Source of the DNA: Tribonema minus
Lineage: Eukaryota; Sar; Xanthophyceae; Tribonematales; Tribonemataceae
Length of the DNA: 64,000 nucleotides
Direction of reading: 5' to 3'
Assembly (NCBI GenBank): GCA_017506865.1
Contig: JAFCMP010000009.1
Coordinates: 481,442 to 545,441 of the forward strand
The position numbers and the translations under genes were made by a program. Under the pieces are notes generated by a model. The model was not told where the DNA came from, searched no databases, and worked only from the letters and a program-made list of their open reading frames with translations. Below, one piece after another: positions 57,752 through 64,000 of this stretch. Numbering within the stretch: position 1 is the stretch's first letter; each line of letters starts with the position of its first letter.

Positions 57752-60700
57752 GTGCAAGCGGAGCTGGGCTGGGAGGACTCCGTGGTGAGCTTCCAGTGCG
57801 ACCTCCACCACCATCCGCAGCAGCAGCAGCAGCAGCAGCAGCCGCCGCCGCCGCCGCAGCAGCAGCAGCAGCCACAAAATGGCAGCGAGCGAAACAGCCG
57901 TGACGCTCTGGCACCCGAACTCGAACACGAAGCCGCCGATGGCCCTGAAACGGAGCACGAAGGCGCCAACGGCGCGACGCACGACACCGCTGTTAACAGT
58001 GTTCTGGCAGCCAGTACATCGCTCAGCACGGCGCCGCAGCTCGACCACAAGTACTACAACAAGTACCCGAAGCGGGAGGGGGGGGGTAGCGGCGGCGGGG
58101 GGGCGGCAGGGGGGGCGGCATTGCCAGCGTACATGACGCTGGCGCAGGCGTGCAAGCTGCCCGATCGCGCCGCAAGGTATGTATGTAGGCATGTATGTAC
58201 CGCGTCTGAATCGCGGCAGCGCTGCTGACTCGCAGCAACAGAAGCAGCAGCAGCAGTAGCAGCAGCAGCAGCAGTAGCAGCAGCAACAGCAGCGGCAGTA
58301 GCATCGTGGCGCGCCAAAAGACGCGTCTCACGGCAGCGCATGTGTGGCGGTTGTGAAGCGTTAGGGTTGCAATGGTTTTTTCAGTGTTTTACGGTCGCGT
58401 CTTGCGTGCGCCTGTTGTACGCTCGTACCACATGGCTCAGCCGTTGTAGGGATGTATGCATATACTGTATGGAAAGGAATCAGAAGATGTATACATATAC
58501 TTGAAAAATAATGGCACCATTCTAGTGTACTTCTCACGTATCATGAGGCACTGCTGATACATTAGGCACTCAAACGCTTACTTATTTGGTCATCCACGTG
58601 TAAGAGTCACTTAACCGTTACCCAATACTTCCGAAGTACATCCTCATCTACTGACAGACAGAATCGCACCGCGCTAGTTGCCGACTGACAGCGTTGCACC
58701 GCATGCTTTGCTGTTTCTGCATCACCCCCAGTGTTGCCGTAGCGGACGCCGCCTGTTGTCTGTTGACAGCATTGCGTGGTGTCGATGCCATCGCACCACG
58801 GTATTTGCCCACTGACAGCGCTGCACCGCCTGGTTTGCTGTTCTTGCATCGGCCTCCACATCGTCGGCACAGAGCGCCAACGCTGATCCTGGTTGTCCAC
58901 TGACAGTAACGTGTGCTTGTGACGCGAGAGCTTGCAGGGCAAATAATGGCAAACACATTTTGGCTTTAAAATACCTCTGTGCCAGCTCTCTCACGTTTGT
59001 TTCCGCTGCCTGCTTATCCGTTCTTACAATGCCCCGCCACAGCGTTGCCATAGTGGACGCCGCCCTGGCGGCCCCCCTGTTCCCCAAGCCCCCAGTCAAG
59101 CTCTGCCGCACCGTGAGCCAGGCCATCACGGTGAGCCAGATGTCAGCGCTCAACTGTTGCAACACAAAGTCAGCGCGCACAGGCGTGCATTGCTCAACAG
59201 AGCACAGTGCTCGGCACTCAGCTGTATCTAGGGTTGGAGTTAGCTTAGGGTTAGGGTTAGGGTTACAGAAGTCAGCGCTCAACTGTTACAACCCAAAGTC
59301 AGCGCTCACAGGAGTGCGTTGCTGGGCAGAGCGCAGCGCTCAATTTTATCGAGATACTTGAGGCCGCACTCAGGTGCACCCAGAGTTAGTTTGGTTAGGG
59401 TCAGGGTAGGGTCAGGGTTAGGTTTAGGTAGAAACGAGTGCGCAACAGATCAGTGCTCAGCTACGGTGTTGGACGGAAGGCCGCGCACAACAGATTGCAA
59501 CGCGCAACTGTATTGTGAGACAAAAGCCAGCGCTCGATCGACTGCAGCGCTCAGCTTTGTTGCGCATCAACGCGCACGCCCGCACCCTCCGCCCTCCATC
59601 AGCCTCAACAACACCGTTTTGGCCTCCAGAGATGCCGTGGCCTGGCCTCTATTGCAGCAGTGCTCATCTGCTGCAGCGTAATGCAGCCGAGAATGTTGTG
59701 GCGCTGCGCGTTCTCTTTTTAAAGCGTGTGTTGCGTTCTGCGCGCGTGTGTGAGGATCGCCTGCAATCACGGACGTGCTTGCGCTGTGCACTGCCGCTGT
59801 GCAGCTGCAGCCTTTCATGTTGGACCGCGCAACGGCTTTGCGTGTGTTGATATGCGCGCCACTAACTTCAACTGTACCAAACCTGCTGTGTGTGACGTGC
59901 CGCTAACTTCAATTGCACCCTGCTGCGACCGTAGGAGTGGGGCATGATCGAGGAGGGAAACCGCTTGTGCCTGAGGTGCCATTAACTTCAACCGTAGTGT
60001 GCTGCTAACTTCAACTGAAACTACCTCACGGCTGTGTGTGCCATGTCGCTAACTTCAATCGCACCCCCGCTGCACCTGCAGGAGTGGAGCATGATTGAGG
60101 AGGGCGACCGCTTGTGCCTGGGGCTCAGCGGCGGCAAGGACTCGCTGGCCCTGCTGCACGTGCTGCTTGACCTTCAGCGCAGAGCGCCGGTGAGCAATCC
60201 ATACGTACCCACACCGTACAGTTCACTTCAAGAAGTGTAGGTTATACTCCTCTAATTTGAGATCAGATGAACGCATTTATATATTAAATTAAAACAACGA
60301 AAAACCATGAACCTCCAGCGCAGAGCGCCAGTGAGCAATTCATACGTACCCACCAGATGAATGTATTCATCAAACATGTCACACAACTTGGACATGGAAA
60401 AAGCTGAAGTGTAGAGACTACTTGTATCACAACAGATGCATGTAGACTGCAGAGTTCTTGTGCTGCCCCCCCGTCCACTAGCTGTCACGTTGCGATGTGC
60501 ATCTGCTCAGCTCCAGCGTCGGGTGCTGACACTCAAGCGTCGGTTGCTGACAGTTCACGGCATCCCACTACCTACTGGTAGCTCCAGCATCTCAATACTG
60601 CTACTGTATGTCGCCATCGTCTGCAGTAATGCTGGTGATACACTCTTGACTTTGGTACGCCACAACCAACGTCTCTGTCATCACACGCTCTGCGCACGTG

Positions 60701-63027
60701 CTACGTGCGCTCCCTCACGTCGCCGCAGGTGCGGTTCGAGCTGGCGTGCGCGACTACCTTAGGTAGTTACAAGTACCAGTGTGTGAGCTCCAAACTTAGT
60801 ACGCCGCAACAGAGGTCTCGGGAATCACACGCTCCGCGCACGTGCTACGTGTATGCCGCCTCTCTCGCATTGCCGTGCGATGCGAGCTGGCGTGCGCGAC
60901 AGTAGACCCTCAAACGGCCTCCTTCGACCCGTCGCCGCTCAAGCCCTACATGGCAGCGCTCGGCCTAACCCTAAGTACCACCACCTGAGCGATGCCATCG
61001 TGAATACAAGTGCACGAGTTCCAATTTCAGTACGCCGGCGCAACAGAGGTCTCGCTCATCACACCCTCTGCGCACGTGCTATGCCGCCTCTCTCGCATTG
61101 CCGCTGCAGGTGCGATTCGAGCTGGCGTGCGCCACAGTCGACCCGCAGACGGCCTCCTTCGACCCGTCGCCGCTCAAGCCCTACATGGCCGCGCTCGGCG
61201 TCAATTACCACTACCTGAGCGATGCCATCGTGGAGAGGGCGCGCGCGAAGTTGCAGGGAGACAGCCTGTGCGCCTTCTGCAGCCGCGCCAAGCGCGGCCT
61301 GCTGTACACGTGCTGCAGGGACAACGGCTACAACAAGGTAACTGCCAAATCTCAAACTTGATGAAGGGGGGATTGCCCCGCCTCCCGCTCGCATGCATTC
61401 GGCGGCTAGCTTACATGCCTTAGGATGGCTGGCTTGCATGACTTGTGCGCCTTCTGCAGCCGCGCGAAACGCGGCCTGCTGTACACGTGCTGCCGGGACA
61501 ATGGCTACAACAAGGTAGCTTTGCCAGCATTCAAAGTTTTGAGCGCCCCACGCGCACATGCGTTTGGCGGGCACTTGTGTCTTCGGGCGGCTAGATTGAC
61601 TGGTGCTGATCCAGTGACAAATGATAACAGTAGCGTAACTGACGGATTTTGGATTTGTCAATAATTGAAAATATTCCAGTCCGTATGCCTTCAGGCGGCT
61701 AGATTGACACTTGCTGCAGGCAAACATGGTCACAGTAATTTCATTAGCTAGATTTTGTTTTTGTTGAGGGATGCAACAGTTTAGGCCCAGATGCCTTCAG
61801 GCGGCCGACTCAACTTGTGCCTGGGAGAACATCTACAATAAAGTAACTGCAGGGTGTGCGGGTGCGCTGAGAGGTTTGCCAGCGCCTCTCATGCCTTTGG
61901 GTGGCTGGTTACCTGGCGTTGCGTTGGTTCAGTGAGGTCCTCAAGACCGAAGATTTGGGGGCAGAGTGCGGAAGGCTGTGCGCATGGCACACACGAACTG
62001 TAGGATGTAAGCGCTGCGTGGCGCATGCGGTAATGGCATCGACGGTTGTGAGTGTACAGGTGTCAAAGGCCTGCTGCATGCAAGCACTCTTTTGTCCCTC
62101 TGCTGGTCTTGCATGCCCCCCTCCACCCCCCCCCCCCCCCCCCCCCCCCGTGCTTTGCTGATCTCATTCCTGCCCTGGGCTGTTGGCACACCCTGGCGCG
62201 TCCCGACAGCGCGCCCTGCCTATCCGGTTTACAGATGATCCTTGATAAGGTCATTTACGGATGTTCTTGTCCTAACTGAGCACTGTTGCTCATCGTCGCC
62301 GCTGCTCCGCTCATTACTGTCCTGGCGCGTCCCTATAGCGCGCGCTGCCCATACTGGCTTACAGATGATCTTTAAAAAGGTCCTGACTGAGCACTGTTGC
62401 TCGTTGTCGCCGCTCCGCAGCTGGTGCTCGCGCAGCACCTGGATGATCTCGCGGAGAGCTTCATGATGAGCTTCCTGCACAATGGCCAGGTGAGGCATGT
62501 ATATATGTATGCATTGAGGCATGTATGTATGTATGTATGTGTATGTATGCTTCCTGCACAACCGCCAGGTGAGCGTTGTGTGCAGATCTTGCAGCGTGCG
62601 GTGCTGGCGCTGCTACACTTTGGCCATTTCGTGTGTGCAGGGTTTTTGCAGGTGGCACTAGACTGAGCTTGAATCATCCCAACATGAAGTGATGCTGCTG
62701 AGTCCTGAGCGCTTTTATTGTAATGCTCGCAAAGAATGCAATAGTGGCTCGATGCATGATGTACTGTGTTCAGTGGCTAGGTTTAAGCGTCGAACATCAA
62801 CAAGGAGCAGTTTATTATGCGAAATAGAGCACTCCAGTGCTGGCGTCAGTGACAAGGCTGTTTCAGCACATGAAGCTGTTGTTTCATGTCATCAGTGACT
62901 CTCCACATGCCAAGACTGAGCGCTGCCGTGTTCGTTGCTGGCGCCGCAGACGCGGACCATGAAGGCCAACTACTTGAACGACGCGGGCGACGTCTCCATC
63001 ATACGCCCCCTCATCTACACGCGCGAG
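57752..63027 (+). CDS. TtcA-like PP-loop ATPase module (3' part of probable fusion, runs off the window)
   Basis: Exons: 57752-58176, 59043-59130, 60082-60189, 61110-61337, 62421-62489, 62950-63027, then further exon(s) beyond the window. The first exon encodes [11 protein letters not shown], a Gln/Pro-rich linker, then YYNKYPKRE and a Gly run. The catalytic part has the PP-loop [14 protein letters not shown], the Fe-S-type [16 protein letters not shown], the HLDD motif and [10 protein letters not shown], in the order found in TtcA. TtcA enzymes adenylate a tRNA cytidine or related base and insert sulfur. The first exon follows a poly-C tract and CCGCAG acceptor, so it is spliced to something upstream; phase 0 matches the aminotransferase exon ending at 57304, and phases stay consistent to 63027. 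The alternative is a separate gene with an unseen short first exon. A conserved C-terminal C-x2-C is expected past 64000. Confidence 0.85.
58230..58305. repeat. AGC/AGT trinucleotide repeat
   Basis: Imperfect CAG/TAG triplet run just inside the intron after the Gln-rich exon, which itself carries CAG codon runs at 57820-57870. Confidence 0.85.
58690..58885 (+). repeat. Decayed acceptor-side copies of the 59043 exon
   Basis: CAGTGTTGCCGTAGCGGACG followed by CCGCCTG at about 58728-58755 copies the true start at 59041 (CAGCGTTGCCATAGTGGACG). Further ACTGACAGCG strings recur nearby. Confidence 0.75.
59239..59430. repeat. Two TTAGGG tracts
   Basis: Tracts at about 59239-59264 and, degenerate, 59393-59430, separated by repeats of a GTCAGCGCTCAACTGTT-type string. 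Confidence 0.85.
59930..60345 (+). repeat. Copies flanking the SGGKDS exon on both sides
   Basis: Upstream, 59932-59975 copies the acceptor and exon start (GGAGTGG.GCATGAT.GAGGAGGG). Downstream, 60312-60345 copies the exon end plus donor (CCAGCGCAGAGCGCCAGTGA followed by GCAAT). The real exon is 60082-60189. CTAACTTCAA strings repeat before the acceptor. Confidence 0.87.
60720..61850 (+). repeat. Copies flanking the CxxC exon on both sides
   Basis: Acceptor-side copies lie at about 60722-60757 and 60868-60985, the second covering [16 protein letters not shown] almost intact. Donor-side copies lie at 61437-61516 ([20 protein letters not shown] intact) and, as a stub, at 61826-61850. The real exon is 61110-61337. 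Confidence 0.92.
62210..62420 (+). repeat. Two-unit tandem repeat before the HLDD exon
   Basis: Units share CCTGGCGCGTCCC, TTACAGATGATC, AAGGTC and CTGAGCACTGTTGCTC, ending in a CGCCGCTGCTCCGC or CGCCGCTCCGCAG acceptor. Only the second has a working CAG. A poly-C run lies at 62126-62150. Confidence 0.85.
62495..62576 (+). repeat. GTAT microsatellite and exon end copy after the HLDD exon
   Basis: A GTAT/GCAT run (62497-62548) is followed by GCTTCCTGCACAACCGCCAG and gtgagc, a copy of the exon end and donor at 62470-62495. Confidence 0.88.
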
Positions 63028-64000
63028 GTACGTACGTACGCGCAGACAGACTGAGTCAGTGCTCAGCATCAGCGCACGCGCGCATGTACGTACGTACGCA
63101 CCATGTGTATGTATGCACAGACAGTCTGTGCTCAGCACAAGCGCACACGCGCACGAGGCACGTTGAGATGTAGTGCGCAGCGCTCGGCACGTGAAGTTTC
63201 ATGTGGCATGATGAGCAGCTGCATGCATAGTGTATCTTGCACGCCGCGAAAAAAACGAACACTGTACGGCGCTGGGCGCGTTCGTGGCCACATGGCATGA
63301 TGAGCAGTGTTGCCGTCCCGGCGCAGGCGGGCTCGTGCTGCACAAGTCGTGGCCATCTTCCGTGGCAGGGCGTGGCCACCACCAGACTTTGCTGGCAGGT
63401 TGTCCGCGCCGCCAACTGGCATGCCTGCCGGCGTTTTTTTGCCACTGAGACTGGCAATAGCTGACGGACACTGCAACTACACATTTTGCCGATGTCGCAA
63501 GCCCATCAACACCTGCTTGCTTGCGATGCAATGATGCAGTCGACACCAAGTTTTCTCATCGTACGTGGTTGCAGACGGTTGATTGTCCCTAATTGATTAG
63601 GTGGATGCCTCCCCGGGTCTGCTGCACCTCACCACCACTGCTGTGCGCAAACAAGTTCAAGAAGTCACGAAGGCTTTCGATCAGGAAATTCCACGGCAGT
63701 TCTGAGGAAACAAATTCAAAACTCCGCACGTTCACATTGGAAAGTCTGCTCAAAACGACGCAAGATGATTGAGAGAACGCATTTGAACACTGTCGTTGCA
63801 TTGGACCCTTTAGCAAGGTTATCTTGTTTTTGAAATCAAGAACAGAACACCAGGGCTGAGCACTGTCACATTGACCTTCGTGCCGGTGGCCACGCGCGAC
63901 TTCTCAATGAGTGCGCGCATGAAGCTCGAGGAGGCTCGCACCCTCAAAAACCGCTCAATCTTTGCAAGTCAAGAAGCGAGCTCTGCACTGTCACACTGAC
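63028..64000 (+). other. Intron of the PP-loop gene at the window edge
   Basis: Begins with donor gtacgt and GTACGTAC-rich repeats (63028-63105). Near 63880-63935 the sequence reads ATRDFSMSARMKLEEAR, resembling the segment expected after the IRPL motif, but no acceptor supplies the required phase. The strings GAGCACTGTCACATTGAC (63858) and GAGCTCTGCACTGTCACACT (63979) look like successive acceptor-side copies, so the true exon probably lies just past 64000. Confidence 0.5.

Noticed and set aside
57622-58050. Cys/Gly-rich minus-strand frame opposite the Gln-rich exon
   Set aside because: The Cys and Gly runs are the complement of the CAG/CCG codon runs on the plus strand.
61437-61516. Second CxxC exon as a real tandem repeat of the TtcA motif
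   Set aside because: No usable acceptor, and the family has this motif once; it repeats only the exon end with its donor.
63880-63960. Next exon of the PP-loop gene (ATRDFSMSAR)
   Set aside because: Resembles the expected segment, but no acceptor gives phase 0 in that frame. It looks like an acceptor-side copy of an exon beyond the window.

Overview
This window reads as nuclear DNA of a microbial eukaryote, probably an alga of the stramenopile/haptophyte kind. The evidence is GC-rich coding exons split by many GT-AG and some GC-AG introns, TTAGGG-type telomeric repeats scattered inside introns and spacers, a TtcA-type tRNA thiolase joined to a class V aminotransferase, and HGGG/RC cysteine-repeat proteins of the kind often labelled 'WRKY19-like'. 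Lineage is an inference; no organelle, bacterial or viral genes were seen. All gene models below were built by hand by matching intron phases and protein-family pattern, without a search.

Layout: (1) 1014-4618 (+), LOTUS/OST-HTH domain joined to a HerA-like P-loop ATPase, 4 exons. (2) 7193-14171 (-), a three-RRM protein with an RGG tail, 7 exons. (3) 15219-20829 (+), a TPR-AHA1 Hsp90 co-chaperone, 5 exons. (4) 22258-27596 (-), a small protein of Cys/His repeats, almost one repeat per exon, 6 exons. (5) 31375-47562 (-), a 723-residue protein with two GAF-like domains and a basic nuclear-type motif, 16 exons. (6) 47924 to beyond the window end (+), a class V aminotransferase that splices in phase into a TtcA-like PP-loop ATPase, at least 17 exons. 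Genes 2/3 and 5/6 are divergent pairs; genes 1/2 and 3/4 converge.

Themes: gene 6 would put a sulfur-mobilising PLP enzyme and a sulfur-using tRNA thiolase on one polypeptide. Genes 2 and 1 (RRM/RGG, LOTUS) point to RNA regulation, gene 3 to Hsp90 control, and gene 5 to sensing or transcription.

The most striking feature is the introns. Next to many real splice junctions lie one to eight decayed copies of that same junction: the exon end plus donor on the downstream side, or the acceptor plus exon start on the upstream side. The copies are often separated by short ACTTCAA/TTGAAGT inverted repeats. Much of the intron length here appears to come from such junction duplication. About 10% of the 49 inferred introns use GC donors, and about 78% are phase 0.
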